From Lentzea guizhouensis (GTDB lineage: Bacteria > Actinomycetota > Actinomycetes > Mycobacteriales > Pseudonocardiaceae), in NCBI RefSeq assembly GCF_001701025.1, contig NZ_CP016793.1, positions 8,060,001 through 8,124,000 of the forward strand: 64,000 nt of DNA. Direction: 5' to 3'. Below, piece after piece: positions 51,895 through 63,618 of the stretch. How positions within the stretch are numbered: the first letter of the stretch is position 1; each line of letters begins with the position of its first letter. A model generated the notes under the pieces. The model did not search any database. It saw only the letters and a list, made by a program, of their open reading frames with translations, and was not told where the DNA came from. The position numbers were made by a program, and so were the translations under genes.

Positions 51895-53364
51895 ATGGCG
51901 ATCGATCCAAGCAGGCAAACGGTTTCAGCCGTGCTCGACGACGCAGCGGCTCGCCACGGTGACGCGGAAGCGTTGGTGGACGGGGAAGTCCGGCTCACCT
52001 TCACCGAGCTTCGTTCGGCGGTTGACGTCGCAGCGCGCTCGCTCGTGACGATGGGTGTGCGGCCGGGCGACCGGGTGGCGTTGTGCGCGCCGAACAGCGG
52101 GGGCTGGGTGGTCGCGGCGCTGGGGACGTTGTGCGCGGGTGCCTCGCTGGTGCCGATCAACACCCGGTTCACCGCCGCCGAGACGCTGGACGTGCTGGTG
52201 CGCAGCAAGGCGCGTGCGTTCGTCGTCGAGGGGTCGTTCCTGGGGCGGGACCGGCTGGCCGAGCTGGAGGGGTCGCCGCTGCCCGAGGTGGTGGTGCGGC
52301 TGCCGTTCGAGTGGCCGGGTGCCGCGGTGGAGCTGCCCGCGGTCGAGCCGGACCAGGTCTGCGACATCATGTTCACCTCGGGGACGACCGGGCGCAGCAA
52401 GGGAGCGATGAGCGCGCACCGGCAGTCGCTCGGGGTGGCACGGGCGTGGGCGGCCTGCGGGTCGTTGTCGGCTTCGGACCGCTACCTGGTCGTCAACCCG
52501 TTCTTCCACACCTTTGGTTACAAGGCCGGGGTTCTCGCCTGCCTGCTGACGGGTGCGACGATCGTGCCGCAGCCGGTGTTCGACGTCGTGGAGACGATGC
52601 GGCTGGTCGAACGCGAGCGGATCACCGTGCTGCCGGGGGCGCCGACGATCTTCGAGTCGTTGCTCGACCACCCGGAACGCTCGTCGTTCGACCTGTCGTC
52701 GCTGCGGCTCGCGGTGACCGGGGCGGCGGTGGTGCCGGTGGTGCTGGTGGAGCGGATGCGATCGCTCTTCGACACGGTGCTGACGGCGTACGGGCTGACC
52801 GAGGCGGTGGTGGCGACGATGTGCCGGCCGGCGGACTCGCCGGAGACCGTGGCGACCACGTGCGGTGCGCCGCTGGCCGGGTTCGAGCTGCGCCTGGGCG
52901 AGCAGGACGAGGTGCTGCTGCGCGGCCCGAACGTGATGCTCGGCTACCTGGACGACCCGGCGGCGACGGCGTTGGCGATCGACGCCGACGGGTGGCTGCA
53001 CACCGGGGACGTGGGGCGCATCGACTCGCGGGGCTACCTGTCGATCACCGACCGGCTGAAGGACATGTACATCTGCGGCGGCTTCAACGTGTACCCGGCC
53101 GAGGTCGAACAGGCCCTGGCGCGGCTGCCGGGAGTGGCCGAGTCGGCCGTCGTGGGCATGCCCGACGCGCGGCTCGGCGAGGTCGGGAAGGCTTTCGTCG
53201 TGACGTCGCCCGGCCGTCAGCTGACCGAGCCGGCGGTGGTCGAGCACTGCCGGTCGCTGCTCGCGAACTACAAGGTGCCGCGTGCGGTCGAGTTCCTGCC
53301 CGCACTCCCCCGCAACGCCGGCGGCAAGGTCCTGAAGAACCTATTGCGCAAGGAGAACGCGTGA
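51895..53364 (+). CDS. fadD3: HIP-CoA ligase FadD3
   Basis: This ANL-family ligase of 489 residues activates the propanoate chain of HIP to HIP-CoA, which is also the KstR2 inducer in mycobacteria. The P-loop is IMFTSGTTGRSKGAMSAH. AYGLTEAVV, GWLHTGDVGRIDSRGYLSITDRLKDMYICGG (split in two motifs) and the C-terminal Lys region RNAGGKVLKNLLRKE follow. The ATG at 51895 has GGAGGG upstream and lies 13 bp past the KstR2 operator. Mtb FadD3 (Rv3561) has the same neighbours. Confidence 0.93.
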   Translation: MAIDPSRQTVSAVLDDAAARHGDAEALVDGEVRLTFTELRSAVDVAARSLVTMGVRPGDRVALCAPNSGGWVVAALGTLCAGASLVPINTRFTAAETLDVLVRSKARAFVVEGSFLGRDRLAELEGSPLPEVVVRLPFEWPGAAVELPAVEPDQVCDIMFTSGTTGRSKGAMSAHRQSLGVARAWAACGSLSASDRYLVVNPFFHTFGYKAGVLACLLTGATIVPQPVFDVVETMRLVERERITVLPGAPTIFESLLDHPERSSFDLSSLRLAVTGAAVVPVVLVERMRSLFDTVLTAYGLTEAVVATMCRPADSPETVATTCGAPLAGFELRLGEQDEVLLRGPNVMLGYLDDPAATALAIDADGWLHTGDVGRIDSRGYLSITDRLKDMYICGGFNVYPAEVEQALARLPGVAESAVVGMPDARLGEVGKAFVVTSPGRQLTEPAVVEHCRSLLANYKVPRAVEFLPALPRNAGGKVLKNLLRKENA

Positions 53365-54191
53365 CTGTCTCGTACGAGCGGCGCGGACCGGTCGCCGTCG
53401 TGACCATGAACCGGCCGGAGTACCGCAACGCGCAGAACTCGGCGATGACCTACGCACTGGACTCCGCCTTCTCGCAGGCCGTCGACGACGCCGAGGTGTC
53501 GGTCATCGTGCTGGCCGGCGCCGGTGACCACTTCTCCGCCGGCCACGACATCGGCTCACCGGGCCGGGACGTGGACCAGTCGTTCGACCGGCGCGCGGTG
53601 ATGTGGTGGGACCACGTGGGCCGTTCCGGCGGTGACCTCCGGTATGCCCGGGAGATGGAGGTCTACCTGGGCATGTGCCGGCGGTGGCGGGAGATCCCGA
53701 AGCCGATGATCGCGATGGTGCAAGGCGCGTGCGTGGCGGGCGGGCTGATGCTCGCCTGGGTGTGCGACCTGGTCGTGGCCGCCGAGGACGCGTTCTTCGC
53801 GGACCCGGTGGTGCGGATGGGGATTCCGGGCGTCGAGTACTTCGCGCACCCGTGGGTGCTGGGACCGCGGGCGGCGAAGGAGGTGCTGTTCACCGGTGAC
53901 CGCTTCTCGGCAGCCCGCGCCTACGAGTGGGGCATGGTGTCGCGGGTGGTGCCGCGAGCAGAGCTGGAAGACGCGACGTTCCAGTTGGCTGGGCGGATCT
54001 CGGCGATGCCGCAGTTCGGGCTGGCGCTGGCGAAGCGGGCGGTGAACCAGTCCGAGGACCTGATGGGCATGCGCGCCGGGATGGACTCGGTGTTCGGGCT
54101 GCACCACTTCGCGCACGCGCACAACGCCGAGACCGGCGCGGACTCGCTGGCGGGGATGGACGCGCGGTCGATGAAGAAGGCGTCCGGCTGA
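53361..54191 (+). CDS. Crotonase-family protein lacking both canonical catalytic glutamates
   Basis: This crotonase-fold protein of 276 residues is the second gene of the fadD3 operon, coupled by [23 protein letters not shown] and AGAGDHFSAGHDIGSPG supply the CoA-binding and oxyanion-hole parts. At the two hydratase Glu positions I read GGLMLAW and FFADPVVRMG, so neither Glu is present. GVEYFAHPWVLG follows and may carry an alternative base. It is therefore perhaps a hydrolase, isomerase or C-C lyase in HIP catabolism. No counterpart sits at this place between fadD3 and fadE31 in Mtb. Confidence 0.82.
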   Translation: MTVSYERRGPVAVVTMNRPEYRNAQNSAMTYALDSAFSQAVDDAEVSVIVLAGAGDHFSAGHDIGSPGRDVDQSFDRRAVMWWDHVGRSGGDLRYAREMEVYLGMCRRWREIPKPMIAMVQGACVAGGLMLAWVCDLVVAAEDAFFADPVVRMGIPGVEYFAHPWVLGPRAAKEVLFTGDRFSAARAYEWGMVSRVVPRAELEDATFQLAGRISAMPQFGLALAKRAVNQSEDLMGMRAGMDSVFGLHHFAHAHNAETGADSLAGMDARSMKKASG

Positions 54192-55282
54192 TGGACCTCG
54201 ATCTGGACGAGGCCACGCTGGAGTTCCGTTCGGAGGTGCGGTCGTGGTTGCGGTCTCATGTCCGGCCGTTGTCCTCGATGGACACCGCTGACGGGTTCGA
54301 GGAGCACCGCGCGTGGGAACGCTCGCTGGCGGCTGAGCGGTTGTCGGTCGTGTCGTGGCCGGCGGAGTACGGCGGCCGGGACGCGTCGTTGTTGCAGTGG
54401 CTGGTGTTCGAGGAGGAGTACCACGCGGCGGGCGCTCCGGGGCGGGTGTCGCAGAACGGGATCTTCCTGCTGGCACCGACGTTGTTCGCGTTCGGCACCG
54501 ACGAACAGCGCAAACGGCTGCTGCCCGCGATGGCGTGCGCGGACGAGGTGTGGGCGCAGGCGTGGTCGGAACCCGAGTCGGGGAGCGACCTGGCCTCGTT
54601 GCGCAGCACGGCGGTCCGGGTCGACGGCGGCTGGTCGTTGCGCGGGCAGAAGACGTGGAGCTCCCGGGCGGCGTTCGCCGACCGGGCGTTCGGGTTGTTC
54701 CGCACCGGGCCGGAGGGCCGTCATCGCGGGCTGACCTACCTGATGTTCTCGCTGCGAGCTCCCGGGGTCACCGTGCACCCGATCCGGCAGCTCGGCGGCG
54801 AGCCGGGGTTCGCGGAGATCTTCCTGGACGACGTGTTCGTGCCGGACTGCGACGTGCTCGGCGAGGTCGGCGACGGGTGGCGGGTCGCGATGAGCACCGC
54901 GAGCAGCGAGCGCGGGCTGACGTTGCGCAGTCCGGGCCGGTTCTGCGCTGCGGCCTCACGGCTGGTCTCGTTGTACCGGTCGCGGCCGGACCCGGCGTTG
55001 CGCGAACGGGTGGTGGACGCGTGGATCGGGGCGCAGGCGTACCGGCTGCACACGTTCGGCGCGCTTGAGCAGCCGCCGTCGGGGCCGGAGGTGAGCGTGA
55101 CGAAGGTGTTCTGGTCGGAGCTGGACGTCGCGATCCACGAGACGGCGCTGGACCTCCTCGGCGAGGTGGCGCCGGACTGGCGGGACGGGTGGGTGTTCTC
55201 GCTGTCGGGCCCGATCTACGCGGGGACCAACGAGATCCAGCGCAACGTGATCGCCGAGCGGATCCTGGGGCTGCCGCGATGA
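54191..55282 (+). CDS. fadE31: Acyl-CoA dehydrogenase FadE31
   Basis: This is an acyl-CoA dehydrogenase alpha-type subunit of 363 residues, equivalent in position to Rv3562. It has WSEPESGSDLASLRSTAVRV, GQKTWSSRAAFAD, GDGWRVAMSTASSERGLTL and GPIYAGTNEIQRNVIAERILGLP. It shares its layout with FadE30 and probably pairs with FadE32, encoded next. The ATG overlaps the crotonase stop by one base and its own stop overlaps fadE32 by four. Confidence 0.88.
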   Translation: MDLDLDEATLEFRSEVRSWLRSHVRPLSSMDTADGFEEHRAWERSLAAERLSVVSWPAEYGGRDASLLQWLVFEEEYHAAGAPGRVSQNGIFLLAPTLFAFGTDEQRKRLLPAMACADEVWAQAWSEPESGSDLASLRSTAVRVDGGWSLRGQKTWSSRAAFADRAFGLFRTGPEGRHRGLTYLMFSLRAPGVTVHPIRQLGGEPGFAEIFLDDVFVPDCDVLGEVGDGWRVAMSTASSERGLTLRSPGRFCAAASRLVSLYRSRPDPALRERVVDAWIGAQAYRLHTFGALEQPPSGPEVSVTKVFWSELDVAIHETALDLLGEVAPDWRDGWVFSLSGPIYAGTNEIQRNVIAERILGLPR

Positions 55283-56118
55283 GGTTCGCGCTCTCGGCCG
55301 AGCAGGTCGACTTCGGCGGGGTGCTGCACGGGTTCCTGGATGGCGGGAGGCGGGACCTCGGGGCGCTGGGGGTCGAGGACGTCTGCGACCCGGTGGACCT
55401 GGTGGTGGTGTTCGAGGAGCTGGGGCACCACGCGGTGGGTGGGCCGGTGGTGGAGACGTACGCGGTGTGGCCGGCGCTGGTCGGGGGCGACGGTGCGGGC
55501 AGCTTGATTGGAATCGATGGCGGGACTGTGTCCGTGGCGTTTCCGCGGCACGCGCCCCACGCCGTCGAGGCCGACCGCTATTACCTCGTCGAAGGCACCA
55601 TCCTGCGCGAGGCCATCCCTCTCTCCCCGCTCCCCTCGCTCGACCCGGCCCGCCCCCTCGTCGAGCTCACCGGCGGCTCCGTGCTCGCCAGCGGTGTCCC
55701 GGCGGCACGGGCGTTCGACCTCGGCGTGCTCGCCTGTTCGGCTCAGCTCCTGGGCCTCGGCCGCGCGATGCTCGAGCTGACCACCGCCCATGCCAAGGCG
55801 CGGGCGCAGTTCGGGAAGCCGATCGGTTCGTTCCAGGCGGTCAAGCACCACCTCGCGAACGTCCTCATCGGACTTGAACTGGCCCGGCCGCTGGTCTTCG
55901 GCGCGGCGGTCACCACCGACCCGAGGGACGTGTCCGCTGCCAAGGTCGCCGCCTCCGAGGCCGCCTGGCGAGCGGCGAGGACCGCGCTGCAGGTGCACGG
56001 CGCGATCGGGTACACCGCCGAGTACGAGCTGAGCCGGTTCCTGCTGCTGACCAGAGCCCTGCGCGGCGCGTGGGGCAGCCTTTCGTTCCACCGGACGCGC
56101 GTGTTGGAGGCGTTGTGA
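55279..56118 (+). CDS. fadE32: Acyl-CoA dehydrogenase FadE32 (beta-type subunit)
   Basis: This small, divergent acyl-CoA dehydrogenase subunit has 279 residues. The conserved part is the C-terminal half: LTTAHAKARAQFGKPIGSFQAVKHHLANV, split at a helix break, and ALQVHGAIGYTAEYELSRFLL. The N-terminal half is short and poor in family motifs, as in other beta subunits (FadE27, FadE33). It corresponds in order to Rv3563 and is probably the partner of FadE31. Start and stop both overlap neighbours by four bases. Confidence 0.86.
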   Translation: MRFALSAEQVDFGGVLHGFLDGGRRDLGALGVEDVCDPVDLVVVFEELGHHAVGGPVVETYAVWPALVGGDGAGSLIGIDGGTVSVAFPRHAPHAVEADRYYLVEGTILREAIPLSPLPSLDPARPLVELTGGSVLASGVPAARAFDLGVLACSAQLLGLGRAMLELTTAHAKARAQFGKPIGSFQAVKHHLANVLIGLELARPLVFGAAVTTDPRDVSAAKVAASEAAWRAARTALQVHGAIGYTAEYELSRFLLLTRALRGAWGSLSFHRTRVLEAL

Positions 56119-57140
56119 CACCGGAACAGCTCGCATTGCGGGACTCAGTGCGCGCGCTCCTGACCAAGCACTCGAACGTGCGGGCCGCGATCGAGGAACC
56201 GGGCGGGTACGACGCGGCGTTGTGGGCCAAGCTCTGCGGAGAAGTGGGAATCGCAGGGCTGGCGATCCCGGAGGAGTACGGCGGGCTCGGCGTGAGCCTC
56301 ACCGAAACGCACGTGGTGCTCGCGGAGCTCGGACGCACGCTCACGCCCGCGCCGCTGCTGTCGTCGACACTGGCGAGCCAGGCGTTGCTGGCCACCGGCA
56401 ACGAGGAGGCGTGCGCCCGCTTCCTGCCGCGGATCGCCGACGGGGCGGTGGCGGCACTCGGGTGGGCCTGGGACGAGCCGGACACCGGGAACCGTGGCAG
56501 CGCGGCGGCGGGCGGCACCCTCGACAGCGTCGTCCGCTACGTCCTCGACGGCGACCTGGCCGAGATCCTCCTCGTCGTCGCAAACGGAACCGTCCACGAG
56601 GTCGACCCGCACCACCCCGGCGTCACCCGCGAGCACACCCCCACCATGGACCCCACCCGCCACCTCGCGACCATCCGGCTCGACAACGCCCAAGGCCAAG
56701 AACTCGGCCCGTGGAACCCCAAGATCCGCGACATCGCCCTCGCCGCCCTGGCAGCGGAACAGGTCGGCGCAGCGCAAAGGGCCCTCGAGCTCACCGTCGA
56801 GCACACCAAGACCCGCGTCCAGTTCGGCAAGCCGATCGGCTCGTTCCAAGCCCTCAAGCACCGCATGGCCGACCTGCACGCCCTGACCGAAACCGCCAGG
56901 TCAGCCGCAGAGGCCGCCACCGACGAGGTGGGCGCCGCGGTGGCCAAGGTCTACTGCTCGGAGGCGTTCCAGGAGATCGCCGCCGAGATGATCCAGCTGC
57001 ACGGCGGCATCGCGATCACGTGGGAGCACGACGCGCACCTCTACTTCAAGCGGGCCCACGGCAGCGCGCAGCTGTTCGGCAGCCCGCAGCAGCACGTCAC
57101 GCGCCTGGGCCGGCTTCGCGCAGCATCCGCTGGAACGTAG
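56115..57140 (+). CDS. fadE33: Acyl-CoA dehydrogenase FadE33 (IpdE2)
   Basis: This is an acyl-CoA dehydrogenase beta-type subunit of 341 residues, equivalent to Rv3564. VGIAGLAIPEEYGGLGVSLTE, VEHTKTRVQFGKPIGSFQALKHRM and MIQLHGGIAITWEHDAHLYFKRA are the visible family segments. In mycobacteria it joins FadE30 to make IpdE1-IpdE2. It is the last gene of fadD3-ech-fadE31-32-33. Its 3' end overlaps the convergent MerR gene by 44 bp, so no dedicated terminator separates them. Confidence 0.88.
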   Translation: MTPEQLALRDSVRALLTKHSNVRAAIEEPGGYDAALWAKLCGEVGIAGLAIPEEYGGLGVSLTETHVVLAELGRTLTPAPLLSSTLASQALLATGNEEACARFLPRIADGAVAALGWAWDEPDTGNRGSAAAGGTLDSVVRYVLDGDLAEILLVVANGTVHEVDPHHPGVTREHTPTMDPTRHLATIRLDNAQGQELGPWNPKIRDIALAALAAEQVGAAQRALELTVEHTKTRVQFGKPIGSFQALKHRMADLHALTETARSAAEAATDEVGAAVAKVYCSEAFQEIAAEMIQLHGGIAITWEHDAHLYFKRAHGSAQLFGSPQQHVTRLGRLRAASAGT

Positions 57141-57489
57141 GGCACTCCGCGTGGCTGGGCGCGGGGCAGGCGGCGGCGTGGCGGAGCTGGTCGCGCATCA
57201 CCGTCATCCGCGTGATCATCGCGTCCAGCTCGTCGGCCTTGCCGGACAGCATCGCGCGGTCGAGGTTCGACACGTCGCGGGCCAGCATCTGCGTGATCTC
57301 GTCGAGCGAGAAGCCGACGTTGCGGCACACGGCGATGAGCGCGAGCTGGCCGAGCACCGACGCGGAGAACACGCGGGTGATGCCGCGGCGGCCCACCGAG
57401 GTGATCAGGCCGCGTTCCTCGTAGTAGCGCAGGGTGGAGGCGGGCACGCCGGAGCGGCGCACCACCTCGCCGATCGGGATCTCGTCCAC
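57097..57489 (-). CDS. MerR-family transcriptional regulator
   Basis: This MerR regulator has about 130 residues. The N-terminal winged HTH is IPIGEVVRRSGVPASTLRYYEERGLI (one domain, residues about 3-28), then a coiled dimerisation helix. The C-terminus HAAACPAPSHAECPTF holds two Cys and two His that may bind metal; it lacks the four-Cys [2Fe-2S] motif of SoxR. The GTG at 57489 is preferred, because a TTG at 57504 would put coding sequence over the operator. It is divergent from a methyltransferase gene over a SoxR-box-like dyad and probably controls that gene. No link to steroids is evident. Confidence 0.85.
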   Translation of the reverse strand: MDEIPIGEVVRRSGVPASTLRYYEERGLITSVGRRGITRVFSASVLGQLALIAVCRNVGFSLDEITQMLARDVSNLDRAMLSGKADELDAMITRMTVMRDQLRHAAACPAPSHAECPTFQRMLREAGPGA

Positions 57490-57494
57490 GACAC

Positions 57495-57522
57495 TTGACC
57501 TCAAGTCGACTTGAAGTAGGAC
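57495..57522. promoter_or_regulatory. MerR operator / methyltransferase promoter
   Basis: A perfect 14-bp palindrome TCAAGTCGACTTGA (57501-57514) follows TTGACC (possible -35 at 57495), and TAGGAC at 57517 may be the -10. The dyad lies within the promoter spacer, as is usual for MerR activators, and resembles the SoxR box. Confidence 0.65.
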
Positions 57523-57531
57523 GGTAGGAGC

Positions 57532-58338
57532 ATGTCAGAGGTCAACGCCGAGCAGGCGGCGCTGTGGAACACGTCGGGGCAGGGCTGGGCACGGGTGCAG
57601 GACACCGTGGGCCAGATCCTGCGGCCGTTCGAGGAACTGCTGGTCGAGAAGGCGACCGAGAAGCCGCGCACCCGCGTGCTCGACGTCGGGTGCGGGACCG
57701 GCGGGGTGACGCGGTCGATCGCCGAGGCCACCGGGGCGGAGTGCGTCGGGGTGGACATCGCCGAGTCGATGGTCGCGGCGGCGAAGGAGCACGGCAAGGC
57801 CGAGTTCCTGCTGGCCGACGCGCAGACGCACACGTTCGACCGGAGCTTCGACCTGATCGTCTCGCGGTTCGGGGTCATGTTCTTCGCCGACCCGGAGGCG
57901 GCTTTCGAGAACCTCCGCAGGGCGGCCGAGCCGGGCGGTGAGCTGTGCTTCGTCACCTGGCGCCCGCAGGAGGAGAACCCGTTCATGCTCACCGGGGACC
58001 GGGTCGCCGCAGAGATCAACCCCGACGCACCCGCGCGCGACGCCGACGGGCCGGGGCCGTTCTCGCTCTCGGACCCGGACAGGGTCCGCCAGGTGCTCGC
58101 CGGGTGGGCGAACGTCGAGGTCACGCCGATCGACCGCACCGCCAGGCTGCCCGAGGAGGTGCTGCTGCCGTACCTGAAGAACATGGGTCCCGTCAGCCGC
58201 GCGCTCAAGGAGGCACCCGAGGCGGAGCGCGACGGGATCCTCGACCGGGTGCGCGGCGCGTTCGACGAGTACGTGCACGACGGCGAGGTCAGCTTCCCGA
58301 CCGCGACCTGGCGGATCACCGCGTCAGCTCCACTCTGA
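57532..58338 (+). CDS. Class I SAM-dependent methyltransferase
   Basis: This is a methyltransferase of 268 residues in the UbiE/type-11 style. Motif I is RVLDVGCGTGGVTRSIAE (about 47-64), the acidic loop follows at GVDIAESMV, and motif IV is FDLIVSRFGVMFFADPEAAF. It resembles MerR-controlled methyltransferases annotated in many actinomycetes. The substrate cannot be read from sequence. It is divergent from the MerR gene and convergent with hsaB (15-bp overlap), so this pair is an insertion between the ring C/D and ring A/B steroid operons. Confidence 0.85.
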   Translation: MSEVNAEQAALWNTSGQGWARVQDTVGQILRPFEELLVEKATEKPRTRVLDVGCGTGGVTRSIAEATGAECVGVDIAESMVAAAKEHGKAEFLLADAQTHTFDRSFDLIVSRFGVMFFADPEAAFENLRRAAEPGGELCFVTWRPQEENPFMLTGDRVAAEINPDAPARDADGPGPFSLSDPDRVRQVLAGWANVEVTPIDRTARLPEEVLLPYLKNMGPVSRALKEAPEAERDGILDRVRGAFDEYVHDGEVSFPTATWRITASAPL

Positions 58339-58856
58339 CTGGCGCTGCCAGGTCAGCAGGGTGTCGAGCACCTCGCCGGACCACCCGCGCGGGTCGAGGT
58401 CGGCCTGCGCGGCGTACCGGCCGCGGTAGAACAGCAACGGCCGGGCGTCGCGTTCCGGGCCGAGCTCGACGACCTCGCCGATCACCACGAAGTGGTCGCC
58501 CGCCTCGTGCACGGTCGTGACCCGGCAGTCGACCCAGGTCAGCGCCCCGTCGAGCACCGGTGCCCCGGTGCTCGACGGGGACCACGAGACGCCGGCGAAC
58601 TTGTCCGCCCCTGCCCGGCCGAACACCGCCGACAGGTCCCGCTGGTCCTCGGCGAGCACGTTCACGCAGAACGCGCCGGCCGAGGACATCGCCGCCCAGC
58701 TGCCCGAGGTCCGCTGTGGACAGAACAGCACGAGCGGCGGGTCCAGTGACAACGCCGCGAACGACTGGCAGGCGAACCCCACCGGTCCGCCTCCGGACAT
58801 CCCGGTCACCACGGTCACGCCGGTGCAGAAGTGCCCGAGCACCGACCGGAACCGCA

Positions 58857-58857
<1 letters not shown>
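58324..58857 (-). CDS. hsaB: Flavin reductase HsaB
   Basis: This flavin:NAD(P)H reductase of 177 residues supplies reduced flavin to the monooxygenase HsaA. It has LGHFCTGVTVVTGMSGGGPVGFACQSFAALSLDPPLVLF, in two halves, and GAFCVNVLAEDQRDLS, as in HpaC-like reductases and Rv3567c. The ATG at 58857 overlaps the hsaC stop by one base. It is the last gene of the hsaEGFADCB operon. Its end overlaps the convergent methyltransferase gene. Confidence 0.92.
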
Positions 58858-61754
<2,897 letters not shown>

Positions 61755-61758
<4 letters not shown>

Positions 61759-62765
61759 CGGACCTCCTCCCTGCTCAGCTCCAGTGCGATGTCGATCAGC
61801 TGGTCCTCCTGCCCGCCGACGAGCTTGCGTTCGCCCGCGCGCACGAGCAGCTCGGCGCCGGACACGCCGTAGCGCTTCGCCTGTGTGTAAGCGTGTTTGA
61901 GGAAGCTGGAGTAGACGCCCGCGTAGCCCATCATCAGCGCCATCCGGTCGAGCAGGCACTCCTCGGGCATCACCGGCCGCACGACGTCCTCGGCCGCGTC
62001 GACGATCTTGAAGAAGTCGACTCCGGTCTCGAAGCCGAGCTTGTCGCACACGCCGACGAACGCCTCCAGCGGCGTGTTCCCCGCTCCCGCGCCGAACCCG
62101 CGCACGCTGCCGTCGATCTGCTGGGCGCCTGCCCGTGCCGCGGCGACCGAGTTCGCGACGCTCAGCCCGAGGTTCTCGTGCCCGTGGAACCCGACCTGGG
62201 CGTCATCACCCAGTTCCGCCACCAGCGCGGCCACCCGGTCGGACACCTGTTCCAGCACCAACGCACCGGCCGAGTCGACCACGTACACGCATTGGCACCC
62301 GGCGTCGGCCATGATCCTCGCCTGACGCGCCAACGCCTCCGGCGGCTGCGAGTGCGCCATCATCAGGAACCCGACGGTCTCCAGGCCGCGCTCACGGGCG
62401 AGCTGGAAGTGCTGCACCGAGACGTCGGCTTCGGTGCAGTGCGTGGCGATCCGGACGATCGACGCGCCGTTGTCCTGCGACACCAGGATGTCGTCCTTCA
62501 CCCCGACACCCGGCAGCATCAGCACGGCGATCTTGGCCCGCCGCGTCGTCGCCACCGCGGTCTTGATCAGCTCCTGCTCCGGCGTGTGGCTGAAGCCGTA
62601 GGTGAACGACGACCCGCCCAGCCCGTCGCCGTGCGTCACCTCGATCACCGGCACCCCGGCGTCGTCCAGGGCGCCGACGATCGAGCGCACGTCGTCGACC
62701 GTGAACTGGTGGCGCTTGTGGTGCGAGCCGTCACGCAGAGACGTGTCGGTCAGCCGCAACTGCAT
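61755..62765 (-). CDS. hsaF: 4-hydroxy-2-oxovalerate/oxohexanoate aldolase HsaF
   Basis: This class II pyruvate aldolase of 336 residues splits 4-hydroxy-2-oxohexanoate into pyruvate and propanal, which is channelled to Hsa[17 protein letters not shown] carries Arg11, Asp12 and His15/16. The metal-binding histidines are His194 and His196 in GFHGHENLG. The C-terminal domain [12 protein letters not shown] with YSSFLKHAY contacts the dehydrogenase. The start at 62765 gives a 35-bp overlap with hsaG. Mtb HsaF is Rv3534c; there the hsaEGF genes lie apart from hsaADCB, but here they are joined. Confidence 0.94.
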
Positions 62766-63609
62766 CGGCGATCTCCTCCCCCACCTTGGTCGCGGCGGCC
62801 GTCATGATGTCGAGGTTCCCGGCGTACTCCGGCAGGAAGTCACCGGCTCCCGCGACCTCCACGAAGATCGCCACCCGGCCGGGGTCGTACTGCGGTTCGC
62901 GCAGCAGCCGGAAACCCGGGACGTACGCGCGGATGTCCGTCTCCATCCGCGCGATCGAGTCGGTGATCGGATCGGGATCGGTGTCCTCGGGGATCGCGCA
63001 GAAGATCGTGTCGCGCATGATCATCGGCGGGTCGGCCGGGTTCAGCACGATGATCGCCTTGCCGCGTCCCGCTCCGCCGATCGTCTCGATGCCGCGGCTG
63101 GTGGTGCGGGTGAACTCGTCGATGTTCGCCCGCGTGCCCGGTCCCGCCGACACCGACGCCACGCTGGCGACGATCTCCGCGTACGACACCGGGACCACCC
63201 GCGCCACCGCGTGCACCATCGGGATCGTGGCCTGCCCGCCGCAGGTGATCAGGTTGACGTTCGGTGCGTCGAGGTGTTCGCGCAGGTTGACCGGCGGCAC
63301 CACGTGCGGCCCGATCGCGGCGGGCGTCAGGTCGACGGCCCGGATGCCGGCCTCGGCGTAGCGCGGGGCGTTGGCCCGGTGCACCGCCGCCGAGGTCGCC
63401 TCGAACACGACGTCGGGCAGCTCGTCCTGGCGCAGCAACCAGTCCACGCCCTCGACCGTGGTCTCCAGACCCGCCTCGCGCGCCCGGCGCAACCCCTCAC
63501 TCGCGGGGTCGATGCCCACCATCCAGCGCGGTTCCAGCACCGGCGAGCGCAGGAGCTTGTAGAGCAGGTCGGTGCCGATGTTGCCGGACCCGACGATGGC
63601 CGCCTTCAC
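62731..63609 (-). CDS. hsaG: Acylating propanal/acetaldehyde dehydrogenase HsaG
   Basis: This acylating aldehyde dehydrogenase of 292 residues converts propanal from HsaF to propionyl-Co[19 protein letters not shown] is the NAD site. Cys123 in [11 protein letters not shown] is the nucleophile, and [21 protein letters not shown] follows. It is smaller by about 10 residues than Rv3535c. Start at the ATG at 63609, with AGGTGAACGG upstream. The 3' end overlaps hsaF by 35 bp, consistent with a co-translated bifunctional complex. Confidence 0.94.
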   Translation of the reverse strand: MKAAIVGSGNIGTDLLYKLLRSPVLEPRWMVGIDPASEGLRRAREAGLETTVEGVDWLLRQDELPDVVFEATSAAVHRANAPRYAEAGIRAVDLTPAAIGPHVVPPVNLREHLDAPNVNLITCGGQATIPMVHAVARVVPVSYAEIVASVASVSAGPGTRANIDEFTRTTSRGIETIGGAGRGKAIIVLNPADPPMIMRDTIFCAIPEDTDPDPITDSIARMETDIRAYVPGFRLLREPQYDPGRVAIFVEVAGAGDFLPEYAGNLDIMTAAATKVGEEIADAVAADRHVSA

Positions 63610-63618
63610 CCGTTCACC

